This document shows positions 21,807 through 35,435 of a stretch of 64,000 nucleotides of DNA, piece after piece (position 1 is the first letter of the stretch; each line of letters begins with the position of its first letter). The notes beneath the pieces were generated by a model. The model saw only the letters and a program-made list of their open reading frames with translations. It had not been told where the DNA came from and searched no databases. The position numbers and the translations under genes are program-made. This stretch comes from Thelephora terrestris (taxonomy: Eukaryota; Basidiomycota; Agaricomycetes; Thelephorales; Thelephoraceae), in contig WIUZ02000006.1 in NCBI GenBank assembly GCA_015956445.1, positions 558,001-622,000 of the forward strand, in the 5' to 3' direction.

Positions 21807-21951
21807 GCCGGAAGAAAATGCACGGCCGTCTGTGGTAGAAATTGAAGGGAAAAGGGGAGGCGGTCACCGTGCTAAGAGAACTAAAGCAGGCTTCGTTTGC
21901 ACACGATCTAAACACCCGGATAGTCTTTCCATCTGATCCGAACCCTTTCCT

Positions 21952-23878
21952 TCACACAACTTCCGCAAGAATATCTCTCAACGCATCCTGTACGCACTCT
22001 GAATCAAAGCGTTTCTCCTGAGCCCCATTCACCCCTACACACTTCACACCCATGTTCTGTTCCAAAATTAGCGTGGTCTGAACATCAGACCTTTTTTTTC
22101 ACGTACCGTTATCTTCTGCACGTCTACCACGACCTCTGTATCGTGCAAGTACACAATATGGGTTATAAACGCAGAAGTGGGATACGAGATTGATGCTGCG
22201 TCGGTACCGTAGGCAGAGTTTAGCGTACGGACGATCGCACTGACAAATAGTCAGCATAGAACCGAATCTGCCGGTAAACTCGGGACTCGCACTTGATAAA
22301 ATCTACTGCCGCGTAACCTTCTGTTTCTCGGTCGTTCTTAGAGTTCACTGTCCGCCTTATTAACAAGCAGAGGACAGGAGCACGCGAGAACGTCCGGGCT
22401 TACACATCAAGACTTTCGCCTTCAGGGAGTGGGACTTTGCGATGCCTTTGGCAACCCCTCGGAGAGCAAGGCAAGGTATAATGCTGTGCCGGATTTCAGT
22501 CTGTGGGACTTTGGGGTCGTTCCAGCCTTGCTGACCTCGTCCACAGGGAACCGCAAGAGTAGACCAAGGCCTGGCGCATGGGGATATTCGTGAGGAAGTC
22601 AGGGTTGGGGGACGGGAGTATCTCGTTCCCGTAGGCATTGATATAATATATCCCTAAGCGTTTTGCGCATGTAAGAAAAAACACGATCCAGAAGAAAACC
22701 GAAAGACTTGCTGGAAATGGGGGACGGTAAACCGATGGCAGTTTCTTTCCCATCTGCGTCGAAAAGCACATTCTTTTTCTGCACCAACAACTCGCCCATA
22801 GAATCCTGATCCTCTTGGTTGGATCCTCCGTCGACAACATTCATCACAGGGGTTGCATGAACCGGGTGGGATATCTCGCATTGCCCGATGATCTTCCTCC
22901 GGTCCGCCTTGGCCAACGGTCAGCGTGGAACACTGAAGTGTTCTATGCGATATCTACCAATTCTGCGGCGATGGTGACAGTGTGATTGGTGACTATTACG
23001 GGCAGAATGTTTGCCTACTAGACGTAAGTTGTCGTAAAACGAGAAGAACTCGGATTGACCTGGCTGTGGGTTATTGAAGAGAACAAGAAGATAGCGGAAG
23101 GAAGTGAGCGAAAAAAGCCTTGCGCTGCAGCCAGGAAATAGTTGCCGATACTACGAGTTCGAAGATACATTACGTGGGTATTTCGTGCCAGTTCAAAGGG
23201 CGTTTACCTTCCATTCACGAATGAAAAGTTCTTGTGAGCACGCTTTAGCAGCTCGCTCTCAAAGTATACGAGGAATCCTGGAGTACAGGAAATTGATGGA
23301 GGGTGAACCTCAGAGTTCGTGGGTGGGTGGCTCACCTCGTATCATCTCTTTACGGTCGTTGGGGATCCCAGTCCACAGCCTGCTATGACCCTCTACGATG
23401 TCTCTCCATTCCTCTCGGGCATCTTTTTCGAATGCATCGGAAGTGAGCCTGTGGGAGAGAAGGGTGCGAATCGCATCCAAGGGAGAGCCTTTCTCCACAG
23501 TAGGGATGAGTCGTATGAGACGCGACCTTATGTCACCTTGGATGATGGGTAAATAGAGGTAAGTGCGCTATTCGGACAGCTACACAAACCGATCGAGGGA
23601 CCACCAAGGACCCGGATGATCTCGCTAGAGGAGCCGCCGTCATCAGATATTGGAAGCACATAACAGGCGTCAGGACCAAATGCGGAGCAGATTGGGTTGC
23701 ATCCTGTGCCTCCAGAGACGACGATAAATGAGCCAGAGTCAGCAAGGTGTGACGCAAGCGAAGGCAAAGTCCTTGTGCGGTCTTGGGGTACCTGTGATGT
23801 GTGTACCGCTTGCCTGTGAGCTGGAAAGTCGAATACCGAGGAACCAGGAGAGGGATTGTTTGCAAAGGATAGGTTCAT
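21952..23878 (-). CDS. CofD/YvcK-family protein (UPF0052-like, YNL011C-type)
   Basis: The N-terminal exon gives SGSFIVVSGGTGCNPICSAF and YVLPISDDGGSSSEIIRVLGG, the nucleotide/sugar-binding loop of the CofD/YvcK superfamily. Later exons give IRTLLSHRL, LPVIVTNHTVTIAAEL, GQCEISHPVHATP, ILYINAYGNEILPSPNPDFL, SIIPCLALRGVAKGI, LNSKNDRETEGYAAVDFI and a C-terminal EKRFDSECVQDALRDILAEV ending at 21,952. Bacterial YvcK binds UDP-sugars and affects wall synthesis and carbon metabolism; CofD makes coenzyme F420. The fungal homologue (yeast YNL011C) is uncharacterised. About eight exons; several minor ORFs in 22,360-22,916 are parts or shadows of it. It is divergent from the Rab gene with 191 bp between starts. 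Confidence 0.82.
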
Positions 23879-24069
23879 GCTGCCTGCATAAAAAGGAAAA
23901 TACTTCCGGAAAAGGATATGTACCGCCCCCGACCCCGACGCAGTCAACTATTAACCCGCCCTCCTACTTGATTCGCGTCCGCCCACGGTAATCATCTCAC
24001 GACATCTGTATCTTTCTCTAGCTCTTCGTTCCATCTCCCACTCGTAACGTCTTTCCTGGTCGACTAACA
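23879..24069. promoter_or_regulatory. bidirectional promoter of CofD-like gene and Rab GTPase gene
   Basis: The two start codons are 191 bp apart and point away from each other. The Rab side is pyrimidine-rich with several CATCT/CTCT runs. No clear TATA box is seen. Confidence 0.45.
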
Positions 24070-24923
<854 letters not shown>

Positions 24924-25023
24924 CGGTTCTCATGTATTTCACCTTTCTTCCCTCTAGCGACTCCATGTGGACTGTTCATGTTGTGTAACAATGAGCATTC
25001 GAGGTGTCTACGCGGGCAGGCAC

Positions 25024-27860
25024 CTAGACCGCCATGTTCCAGTTGCCACCCCACCATTTTTTAATTCTCTCCCCTCCCCATTCGTCATAATCTGCTTTTG
25101 TAATGCCAACACGCGCAAACTCGTCCGTCTGTGAAAAATCTGCCATTCCCCTCCAGCCGTCCGTGGACGGGTCGAGCGCCTTGACAATCCTCAAGGGGAC
25201 ATCTGGTGGGAGAATTGGCCGTAGAGCCGCCTCCGTCTTGCCTGCCAAACCGGGGAGCTGGGACGGACCCCCCGTAAGAAACACAGCCTGACGGGTCTCA
25301 GTTTCCTTTTCGTTGGCCTTACAGAATGGAGATCACCTGAGTCAGCCGGGCGCGTTCCGCTGCGGAGAACGCGGCCAGGATGTTCTGGACAACCTCTCCT
25401 ATGCCAGCAGAATCCACGCCTGCCATGCTAGGCGAAAACCATGTCTCACACACCCGCCACCTTTCGGTGTTGAGGTGAATCCTCGTTTTTCCTATCCTAT
25501 TTCAATATCTTCAAAGAAGGGTGCGGCGAGTATTCTCCGTACCTGCAGGATCTCCCTCATCATAAACGGGCTTGAAAGCCGAGATTAAGGCTGAGCGTTT
25601 GGTGGATATGTAGGCGTGAGTATCCTCAATGGTAAACGCAGGGTCATGAGTCAGCAGTTTCTGCTCTATCGTCTGCAGTTGTTGGAGTTCCTCCTCCTCG
25701 TCGGACGATTTTTCTGTAGTGTTCTAAGCAAAGTTGATCAGGATTTACAGCAATACAGGATAGTGGACCGCGGGCCACGCACGATCTTTCGGTAAATAGC
25801 CCAGTCAGCGTCATCAGCTCCGAACATGTCGTCTAAGGCAAGCTGAGCTGACGTCATAATACTAAAGGCGGAAAACCCACCGCCATTCCCCTTCTTTCGT
25901 TTCTTTGGCACTCGCTCATCGTTTGCTAAGCTGGCAATCTTTTTCATGCGAGCCTGCGCAGCAGCACTCTTTCTATCACTAAGGGCAGCCTTTCTCCTGG
26001 CACGATCTTTTATCCTGTTGATGATGGCCTATATTCCGTTTGAGAGATAACGCAGAACCCGAAAATACAGACTCACTTCTTGGTGTTTCCTCAACCCGGA
26101 TGCCCAAGCTGTTAAATCGCGTTCTCGGTCTTCAGTTTCTCTGCGCTCATCAGCCTCCCGTTCCTCTTTTTCGCGCTGTTTCTCGTTCCGAGCCTTCATC
26201 CGAGCTTCCCACCCTGCCTTTAATAACTTCTGTTTTCGCTTTTCCTTGAGTTGGTCTTCATCGAGCTTGAGAGCCCTCAGCGAAGTCTGCATAGGTGAGA
26301 TAAAATTTCTGTACCTCGGCGTCAGGGACATCCACCAGGGGGAAGATCGCTGGCTCGTCCTGGTGCAAGGTATAAGTGTTAGGGATTGAAGTTTTAGCAA
26401 GACTTGCCGGTTCCTCGTCACCATCTTTCTTCTTGCTCTTCTTGAGGCTTGCTTCAAGCTTCTTGATAGCAAAGTCAAGGGCACCATCACCCTCGAAGCC
26501 CTCAGCATGGAGCATATGCTACATTCAGATTAATGGCCATGAATCAGGAGCGAGAACACGGCATTACAAAGTATTCCAGCTCATTGGTCTGAACCTTCCG
26601 GTCCCTCAGCTCCAACATCTCCCGTAGGTCTTTTTCTTTCGCTTCCAGCTAAAATGACCATGGTCGTAGGGGATCCACGGTCAATCCGAGACACTCACCT
26701 TTTCCATGCGCACTTTCGCAGCCATTTCTTGCAGTCTCTTACCTTGTTCTTTGCGTTTCTCGGCAAGGCGTGCCTGCTCTTCCTCGGTCTTTTCGTCGAC
26801 AGTGGGTTGGGAAAATGGAAACTGTATGATTTTCCCCAACCGAGCCAGCGCAACCGGGTCGCTGAGGGATCGCAAAAGGGCGGGATAATCGCTCGAGAAT
26901 TCACAAAAGTTCTGGAGCATCCACTGAACGTGTTCGTGAGAGTGGAGATCATAGTCATGGAGGGCGGGTAACTTACGTTCGCTTGGGGGGACGTAACACG
27001 GGTGGGGAACGTCGGATACTTAAGCTGTATTAACTTGAGGAGATACTCGGTAACCTGTGACGAGCCCCATGGGATCCTGCAACGGAAAGATGTAAAAGCC
27101 ATGTTCGAAGGTAAACACGCAGATAATGCACCGCTTTGCGTTGCTCAAAATCCCTTTGCCATTCAATATTGGGATTACTGAGGTTGATGCCGTGTTGAAT
27201 GATATCACTAGCCCATCCGCGGTGAATTGACCGTGAGGAGGCTTGTTGTTGTGGTAAAATGACATGACTGAGTCCACACAGTACACCAGAGAAGGTACGC
27301 TATATAGCTCAAACATCAACTCTGAAGTCACTGGTCCCCATTAGGATGGTTTTAGCCCTTAGGAGAGCGGAGAACGTACATGCTCGGGAATGGAGGTTGG
27401 ACGAAAGACGTTCGGTCATCATCACTGGGTGATCAACGTTCGGAGTGTCGATTCCCAGCTGAACGAAGGCATAGTCCAGAGCGTTTTCCTGTGACATGGT
27501 CAAAGTTGGTCCTCTGTTCCAGGGCGAAGCAGACCACGCACTTACTAAGGCGTCAAAGTTCAGAAGGATGTCACCCTCCCAAGGGGTTTTAGCTTGGTTC
27601 CTAGCCCCCGGTTCGGTGTCGACTGCGTCTCCGAAGAGAACCAAGGGTTTGTTGGACTTCCGATCTTTGTATTTAGAGATGATATTTGGGCCAAATTTTG
27701 GGGAGTCAGAAGTGCAGAATCCAAATCTCAGGGTGGTTGCTCCGTTGTCGATTATCAACGGTGTTCCTCGGCCCCGGTAATTCTCGTAGGAATCCGGAAA
27801 CTGGGGAGATGGTGGGATCGGGGCTGGCAAGTATGCGACCTCGAGAACATCCTCGTCCAT
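25024..27860 (-). CDS. ARP5: actin-related protein 5, INO80 complex subunit
   Basis: ARP5 binds Ies6 and couples INO80 ATP hydrolysis to nucleosome sliding in the nucleus. The start MDEDVLEVAYLPAPIPPS is followed by an actin-fold phosphate loop (TPLIIDNGATTLRFGF). Further conserved segments are SKYKDRKSNKPLVLFGD, SELMFELYSVPSLVYCVDS and the C-terminal actin-fold part FLTGGPSQLPGLAGK with VPLRIVKALDPSTDGWRGMA, ending GGNWNMAV at 25,024. Between about 25,740 and 26,900 lies the long Lys/Glu-rich coiled-coil insertion that sets ARP5 apart from other ARPs. About ten exons. The gene is divergent from NIC96, with 164 bp between starts. Confidence 0.93.
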
Positions 27861-28024
27861 ACTGTTTCACTCATTGTCAATTTAGTTTGGCCGCGTAGTG
27901 ATTGCAACGCGTTCTGACCTTGTGGAGGGAGCCTGGAGGAAGTGTGTGAACTTGAAAGACGCGTCGGTATCGTTCACCGCGACCTCTTAAACTTGAACTT
28001 GTCCTCCTAGCACGAGCAACAAGC
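27861..28024. promoter_or_regulatory. bidirectional promoter of ARP5 and NIC96
   Basis: Only 164 bp lie between divergent start codons of two essential nuclear-protein genes. No TATA box is obvious. Shared control is plausible but inferred from spacing alone. Confidence 0.45.
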
Positions 28025-31000
28025 ATGGCATCCAATAACTTGTCTTCGCTCTTGACTGCTTCCAAGGCTCTCACCTCTCACCTGCAGAGGCCTGATCTAC
28101 CCTCAGTCAACCTTTCGTTAGACCAGATTGAAGCCCAGTCCCGGCGTCTGGTGGCCGGTCAACCTGGCGCTCCAGCAGACTCTGGTCGAGGGTGCGCCCC
28201 TCCAATTTCGCGTCTGTTGACGTTCGTCTCACCCGTTCATATTGCTCTCATAGAAACTACCTACTGGCTCAGGCCCACGTTGATGCACCTGCACTCGCCA
28301 CCTCGATCGCGAATCTAAATACCACCACAACATTCTCGCCGCTCCAGCCACTGCAAGATACAGACGTCACAGGCTACCTGCGGCATGCTCATGAACAAAA
28401 CCTGATATCTACGATCGAAGAAGGTAGACGAGAGACCCAGGAGGAGTTTTACCGGACGTTGGAAGACCATGGTAGGCGCGAGTGGGAGGCAAAAAAGAAG
28501 CGCGTGTTTGAAGAATTAGGGGGACGGCTTGGAGGAGAGAATGCTGCTATCTCAGACTTGAAGAAGAGTTCATACGGAAGGAACACTCTCGCAGTGAGTC
28601 GACTGACTGCCAATTCCGGTCGCCAGTCAAGTTAACACTGGAGGCAGGCTTCAACAACTGCGACGCCTAATCTTCAACTACAATCAAAGATGATGATCTA
28701 CGACCGTGTAATTACCAACCTCAACGCGGCCAGGTTGCGTGAGACCTCACATCCTGTCCTCCATGCACTTATTGAGGCATCCCTGTCGATCGCGGTTGAT
28801 GTGAGACCATTTTTTCCGCTCCATGAACTTTTACTGACCCGCTTGCGACACTCCAGCAGGTATCCCAACAGATAACACAAATATATCATATCCTCTCCAG
28901 AATCGCCGCAGAGCCTCCGGCATTACCACCAGTGGAACACGCCGGTGCACACATCTTAAATGCTCCCTTATTCGAGCGCAAGTATGCGCGAGTCTACCTT
29001 GGAGACCCAGAATCTCGTGAGGCTGTCGCATTGCGGAAGCAGATCGCGAAAGGTGCTCGGGAGGCTCTTGAAGAGCAGTACTGGGACGTATTGGAACGCA
29101 CGCTCCAGGCTCGGCCAATGGATGCCAGACTTGGGGGGGACCCGAGCGTTGCAAACAGGGTCCGAGCTTTCCTCTTGATCCGACATTACAAAAATGGAGA
29201 ATGGGGAGAGAGAATTGAGGTAGGGTACCTTTCTTGGATAACGCACAAAATACATATGGCACTTCCCTGTTATTCAGCTCGTTGCCGGTCAGCCAATATG
29301 GGCGAAGCTATTCTACCTCGTCCGCACTGGACATCCACAAGAAGCGATAGAAGAAGCTATCCGTTGTCAGCAAGCCATTAACCACCGGGAACCAAGCTTT
29401 CTCTCCAACTTCAAGACTTGGTTGGAGTCACCAGACCGAAAGTATGTCCCTCGAACCCCCTCACGCGCCACATACTATAACTCAACCATTCAGGCTGCCG
29501 AAATCGCATCGGGACCATCTCCAGTCTACTTACAATGGACACATGCTCCATTCTTCGACGACTGATCCCTTCAAACTTGCTCTTTACAAGTTGATGGGGA
29601 AAATTGACCCTACCAAGAGGACAGTACCAGATATAACAATCACGACAGAGGACTGGCTATGGTTCCAACTCGCTATGGTCCGTGTTATGCTGGGCAGGGC
29701 TTGCGCAGGTATTGACCTTGACTTCACAGCTTGACGAAGAGGAATTCGGCGGCCTACGTGGTCTTTCGGATGTTGTCTCTGGCTATGGACAACGACATTT
29801 CGATGGGCCTCCTAATCAGAGAGGGTCACGAAAGGGTGCTTGGGCAGTAGTATTGACAATATGTGGCCAGTTTGAACGGGTGGGTTACCACCAACCCCTT
29901 CATTTCTCGATGGCTGATTTGCGAAGGCGGTTGCTGCACTCTGGGAGCAACCAGAGACAGAGATCGAGGCAGTCCACTTGGCGATCGCTTTGGCTTACCA
30001 TGGTTTGCTTCGACAACCCTCACGTACAGAGACATCCGAGATGACTCCCCGTAAGACTCTATCAGACTCATCAGCACGGTTACTGACTCGTAAATAGTCT
30101 CGCTGCCCCCGAATGGTGTTCCTGCTCTCAGCCTCTCAACCATAATTTGGCGCTATGTGCGTCAGTTTGTCAAGATGGATGCCAAGGAAGCTCTGCAATA
30201 TGTCTATTGCATATGCCTCAGCGCTGATCAAGGCGGCGGTGTGGGAAAAGAACAGGTCGAAAACGCATGGGAGTTAGTACGGCGGATTATTGTCCTTGCG
30301 AACACTGGTACGGCCTGGGAAGAGCTGGTTGGAGGATTCAGAGCGGACGGAACTCGATTCGTAAGTCCGTGCGAGCCCTACACTGGTCCACCACTCACCT
30401 CCGGGCAGAGCGGAATCATTGAACAGGGCGCTTCGTTGCTTAAGCTGACCTCGACACAAGATTATCACACAGAGATCTTGATCCGTGCTGCTAAGCATTC
30501 TGAACAGAACGATCGGATCCCAGAAGCTATAAAACTGTATAACCTGGCTGGGGATTACGGAACCGTCGTATCCTGTCTGGCTTCTGCACTTGGTGCCACT
30601 ATCTCTACCCCGGCTCCAGATGAAAAATCCAAGGTCGTTGAAAAAACCGCCGTGGATATTCTGCGGCATTACGAGCGAACAAACAGGGCAGTGGGAAGGG
30701 ACAGGGAAGCTGTCACAAAGTTGCTCAGAATTCGCGAAGCAATGAATGCTAAGGAGGCTGGCCGACCGGAGGTTGCACTCGAGGTACGTCTCAGATTCTC
30801 TTCCTACACCCCAGCGCTCATTCCTTGCAGATCATGGAATCCACAAACCTCATCTCACTGGATGGTGATATGTCCCGCATTACCCGCAAGGCGGAAGAGT
30901 TCAAGGAATACCACGAGGCTTTGCAGAGGAACTTACAAACATTCCTCACGCTGACCATGGATGCACTTTCAGGTGTTCATCAGAAAGCCAAGGTGTCTCT

Positions 31001-31199
31001 CGTCCCAGATGCTGCTCGACAGATGGTGTGTAACTCTTCCAACCGCTTCCCGCAGACCATTGATTGCTGTTGATAGACTCTTGCCGAGCTGAGAAGGAAA
31101 TCGAGGTCTCTTATGATCTTCGCTGGGATACTCAAGTATCGAATGTCTTCGGATGTTTATTCGTATCTCGCGAGACTGGACGTCGAAATAGCTTTGTAA
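28025..31199 (+). CDS. NIC96: nucleoporin NIC96/Nup93, inner-ring scaffold of the nuclear pore
   Basis: Forms the inner ring of the nuclear pore and recruits the Nsp1 complex. The start MASNNLSSLLTASKALTSHL is followed by a coiled-coil N-terminal region (about 28,380-28,560: LRHAHEQNLISTIEEGRRET, EEFYRTLEDHGRREWEAKKK). The alpha-solenoid follows over many exons, with FVKMDAKEALQYVYCICLSA, NDRIPEAIKLYNLAGDYGTV and VVEKTAVDILRHYERTNRAV. The last exon reads TLAELRRKSRSLMIFAGILK and ends RLDVEIAL at 31,199, which matches the family C-terminus. About ten introns. No broken frame was found where exons were followed. Confident call. Confidence 0.92.
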
Positions 31200-31394
31200 T
31201 TCACGGGTATCCAGCACGCCAAGGAATATTCTCTATTCCTTCTGCTTAGCCCTGGTGTGTGTGGCTACGTAGATCATTGTCACAAATATAGCCGTAATCT
31301 TGCTTCATCAGGGTCTGACCAGAACAGACTCAAGTGTGTATGAGGGCTCCCTGCGGTCACGGACGTGCAGATACGCTCAACAGAAGCGCACAAA

Positions 31395-34062
31395 CTACAA
31401 GAACGCCTGTGCCTGTAGATTCCAGAGTCGCGCGTATTCACCTCCTTGGCGCATCAAGCCTACATGGTTGCCTGCCTCCACAATCTCGGAGTCATTCATA
31501 TACCTGAGGGACGTCATGACATAATTCTGGCAAGGACGGTATGGATCTTACAGAATCAGGTCCGCGGGTCGCGTAAGTTGACCGAACCTGTGGGAGGAGA
31601 AGATCATGGTCTTTTGCCCTCTCAAGTTCTTCAGCCGTACAAAGAGATCTAATGAACAAAGCAAGTGAGCTAGACTGAATGTGGTCGACACGCGTCGGTT
31701 ATCCGTACCGTGTTCGGCGGTTGGGTCTAGAGCTGCGCTTGGTTCATCGAAGAGCAGCAATCCTATGTCCTGTCCCTCGGATAAAAGTGACCTCATGAAG
31801 GATCGGGACCTGCCGTGGGCTTCAGTACGGAGGTGACCTCATTATCGGAGGACGTACACGGCAAGTCTCTGCATTTGTCCCCCACTCAGATGGACAGAGT
31901 TAGAACTTCGCATACCACCCATGGCATGATCTACGGCTCCAAAATTCACAGGTCTCCCGAACAGGGTCTTCGTACCTCCCGGGATGCCAGAATAATAGTC
32001 CCGAACAGGCCGATCCAAGTAGGTATCAAAACCCTCCGGTAGTCTGTCAACGAAATCTTCCGCGCCACCAAGTCTTGCAGCCTCGCGGACTTTATCGCTG
32101 TCATGGGCGCATTGGGGACTCCCCAGGGCAATGTTGTCTCTGATCTAAGGAACATTAGGAGGGGGGGATATGTGGGGCGATCAACTCACAGATAAAGGGA
32201 AGTGGGTATAGTCCTGGAATAGGACAGACACACACTCGCGCAGGTCTGCCAGCTTGAGGGTTCTGATGTCTTGATCATCGATGAGAATTGTTCCCTCGGT
32301 CGGATCGTACAGACGCAAGATTAGCTTGAGTACTGTGCTCTTCCCTGATCCATTGGATCCGACGATCACCTAGATCTTATCTGTGAATTTGATTATAAGA
32401 GCACAGAGGTAGACTAACGCATAGTTGGCCTTTCTCAACTTTGAAGGAGATGTCACGTAGAACCATATTTTCAGAACCAGGGTACTTGAAAGAAACGTTC
32501 CTGTTGGAGATGATGAGTACGTGCTATGGCACTGTAACTATAAGAGGACGAACCGAAACTCTACAGACATTCCGGACTTTAAGGATTGCCTGTCTTCTGG
32601 GAAAGAAATGTTTCCATCCACTACGTCGTTGGGAATGTTCTCGATTTCGTATAGTTGACGAACTTTATGGAATCGTTCAGCGATAGAGCCGGACTCGTTC
32701 AGAAAACCCATAAAGGCGGTCATGAAACTTGAGGTTGTTGCTTGCACAAGGCGCATGGACGCTATTGAAACCGGGATCGATGCAGGGTGCTCGGCGGCGC
32801 GGAGAAGGTAAAATGCCTCCGGTGCTTCGCGTAGCAGCACTGATAATAAAGAAGAGAGGGAAGGGGTTGTCTGAGAGCTCTTGTATCTAAGGAGCTCATA
32901 GAAGTCAGCCACAAGCCCGCTGGCATTGTTGTAGGCATAGCGAAATTCTGTTACTCCCTTAGTGTGATAGAACAGGCGAATTGAATGAGTACCGACCATG
33001 AGTCAGAAACCTTTCTAAGTTGCCTGCAACAATCTCTTTTCTGTGAGAATTATCATTCATCGTTCTTTTCAAACCCTGTAGTTTCACATATTCTCGATCC
33101 TTGGTTGTGGCGGCCCATGCTTTATGAGCAATGAGAATCAAAATATGGACAAGGAGTAAACCGAACTAGAGACCTTTCGCGGAGAACAAATAAAACCCCG
33201 GTTTGAAGTCGTTTCGGAATAGCTCTTGACCGAAATGCAACACGACAAAGATGACACCATCTCGTTGGCCACCCACTACCTTCAACAGCACAGAAAACTG
33301 GGACGCTAAGCGGATTGTAGCGGTCAATACGGCGATGACCACGGAAATCGTGTCCCATGCGAGACTGTGGGTGCTGCGCGAGGAAGTGGTCGCGGTATCT
33401 AATCTGGTTTGAACAAGCGGGTCATCGAAAGTTGGCACGTCTAGACGAGCCATATTTTCAAAGATATGGATGGAGTAGTGCTTCTTGATCTTTAGATTCA
33501 GCGGAAACTCCACGCTGGATTTAATGTACTGGAGGACACGACCAGCAAAAGCACAGCCCAGGCGACCAACAGAGGCATAAAGCAGCAGCTCCCTGTCAAC
33601 AACACTGCGCTCTATGGCAGTTTGTATCTCATGTGGGACTCTGGGTGAGACAAAGGTAGGGTTGAGTGGAAAAAGGAACGTACGATGGATAAATAGTGTC
33701 CCGAAAACCTAGAGTTGGTGTAAGCCCGTTTTCCTGAAGTTCCGAAGAAGGACAAACCAGAGTGTCACCGCAGGCAAGAGGGAGGACAAAAGTTCGACGA
33801 TACAATAGATGAGGAAATAAAGCCGGCAGGACTTGATTGACGCAACATCCCTGACCATCCTCCACACGTAGGGGAGGTCGTTGAGGACTTCAAGCCTGCG
33901 CATCATTTCGGAAACCCCTGGTAACCGGGCGATGCCAGGATCCATTTGCTCGTAAAGATCCCAAACGCCAAGCCGAGTGTGTTTTACAGTGTTCACGTCA
34001 TGGGGATCGAAGTTCCCATGTCCTGGCCCTCTACGTGTCTTTTTGCCCCACCCGCGTCCCAT
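31395..34062 (-). CDS. ABC transporter, half-size (one membrane domain, one ATPase domain)
   Basis: The N-terminal half holds membrane helices (for example [20 protein letters not shown], 33,760-33,830, and a helix near 33,320-33,350). The ATPase domain is complete: Walker [11 protein letters not shown] (about 32,340-32,370), Q-loop [12 protein letters not shown], signature [13 protein letters not shown] (about 31,795-31,880), Walker [13 protein letters not shown] and H-loop SSHR. The C-terminus continues after an intron with [17 protein letters not shown] and ends [10 protein letters not shown] at 31,395. At least nine exons. Basidiomycetes have an expanded group of such single-unit B-like transporters of unknown substrate. 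It should act as a dimer. It is divergent from the SMN gene with only 82 bp between starts. Confidence 0.88.
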
Positions 34063-34144
34063 CGGGTTCCGTGATGGTTTAGAAAAGGTACGAAGGCCAT
34101 CTCGATCACTCCAGAAGATCCCCCTTGCCTACGACTCCCTCCTG
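34063..34144. promoter_or_regulatory. 82-bp divergent promoter between ABC transporter and SMN genes
   Basis: The two start codons are only 82 bp apart. Transcription start sites of at least one gene must lie very close to its start codon or inside the neighbouring transcript, unless one of the start codons is wrong. Confidence 0.45.
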
Positions 34145-35054
34145 ATGCGCTCCGTGGTATCTTATGATGACCTCGAACAGGTAGCGACCACGCCCGCTCC
34201 CGGCCCACCGCCGACGAAAAAGAGGAAGCGCCAACAAAACAAAAGGAAATCGTTGGCATTCCAAAACTTCACTCATTGGGATGAGCCGGTGGAAAATCAC
34301 CACGTGTCCCTCGCGGCCCACGATTATGCTGATGAACTCGAAGACGAACTCGTAAATGTAGAGAATCGTGAACTTACGCACGAAGAAATATGGGACGACT
34401 CCGCCCTGATCAAGGCATGGGATGCCGCAATGGATGAATACAAGGTGTGTAATGTTTGCATGTGTGTCTGCACTCCCTCTCATTGTCTACAGGCATTCCA
34501 CGGACCGGAAAACAAATGGAAGACTGACCCCACCTCGAGACCTTCCCCGCTGTGAGTGTTGCCCAATGTTAGACCTTGCGATGTTCAACCCGATGTAGGT
34601 GGTACAATGTCCCTCCTTCACCCTCCACCGCTGGCGCAAATCCGGGCTCAACACTACTTTCATTCATGCATGAGAAACAAGAAGCCTGCACCATGCCCAC
34701 GTTGGAGCACAACTCTGGACCCTTAAATTTCAATACCTTCGTCCCCTCTCATGACCCTGCTTTACCGAGCTTAGCAGCTACGGATACGCAGAACATCGCC
34801 GAAATATCACAAGACGAAGCATTTAGGAATGCTCTCAACGCTATGTACTGGACTGGGTATTGGACTGCAGTCTACAACGTCCGTCTCTTGCTTTCTCTCT
34901 CTCCCTTTCTGACAATTGGTTACATTCTCAGTGTCGTAGCGCGCCAGATCAGTTTACACCTAAAGAGATGGACGATGGCGAGTCTGGGGAAGGCGAGCCC
35001 GAGACTCCGGATGCGCGCGGAACTATGGACGAATTTGTGATCAGTCAACGCTGA
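34145..35054 (+). CDS. survival motor neuron (SMN)-like protein
   Basis: SMN assembles Sm rings on spliceosomal snRNAs. The N-terminal region has LTHEEIWDDSALIKAWDAAM, the Gemin2-binding helix of SMN. Basic clusters precede it (TKKRKRQQNKRK). The C-terminal part carries EAFRNALNAMYWTGYWTAVY, the YG-box oligomerisation helix. A short acidic tail ends at 35,054. No obvious Tudor domain is visible, as in some fungal SMN proteins. Introns near 34,444-34,491, 34,551-34,598 and 34,879-34,935. The start at 34,145 gives MRSVVSYDDLEQV. SMN is missing from budding yeast, so its presence agrees with intron-rich genes here. Confidence 0.85.
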
Positions 35055-35435
35055 GTTTGTGTGTGGCCTCGATAGGGGATAGTAATGGATCAAAAATGGT
35101 GTTCCGCGTGTGCAAAACCACGTTCGGGGCAGCATTCGGGTCCCAACAGACTTATGCATGGGATATAAATACCTGCAGCCTCTGGGCAAGCTTTCCCTTG
35201 GCGCAATGATTGCGCAAATGTTAGGTGTCGGCGACACCAATCATGAATTTCAACGTATCTTACAAGCATTTGTATATATCCTCATTGTAATCAAACGTAC
35301 ACGGCCAACGAGGAATACAAGGTAGAAACCAACGACGCATAGAATCGACTGCCGCGCAGGCGAGAATGGCCACCCTTAACCTCATGCTGGTAATCACGCT
35401 TTTGTCGATGAGGTCGAAGTGAGGAAAAATCGTAT
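35055..35435. other. convergent intergenic gap
   Basis: The gap lies between the SMN gene (+) and the E2 gene (-). No gene or repeat is recognised. Confidence 0.45.

Noticed and set aside
22654-22916. Separate small genes at 22.4-22.9 kb and 23.3-23.9 kb
   Set aside because: Their words fall in order into one CofD/YvcK-family gene once introns are removed.
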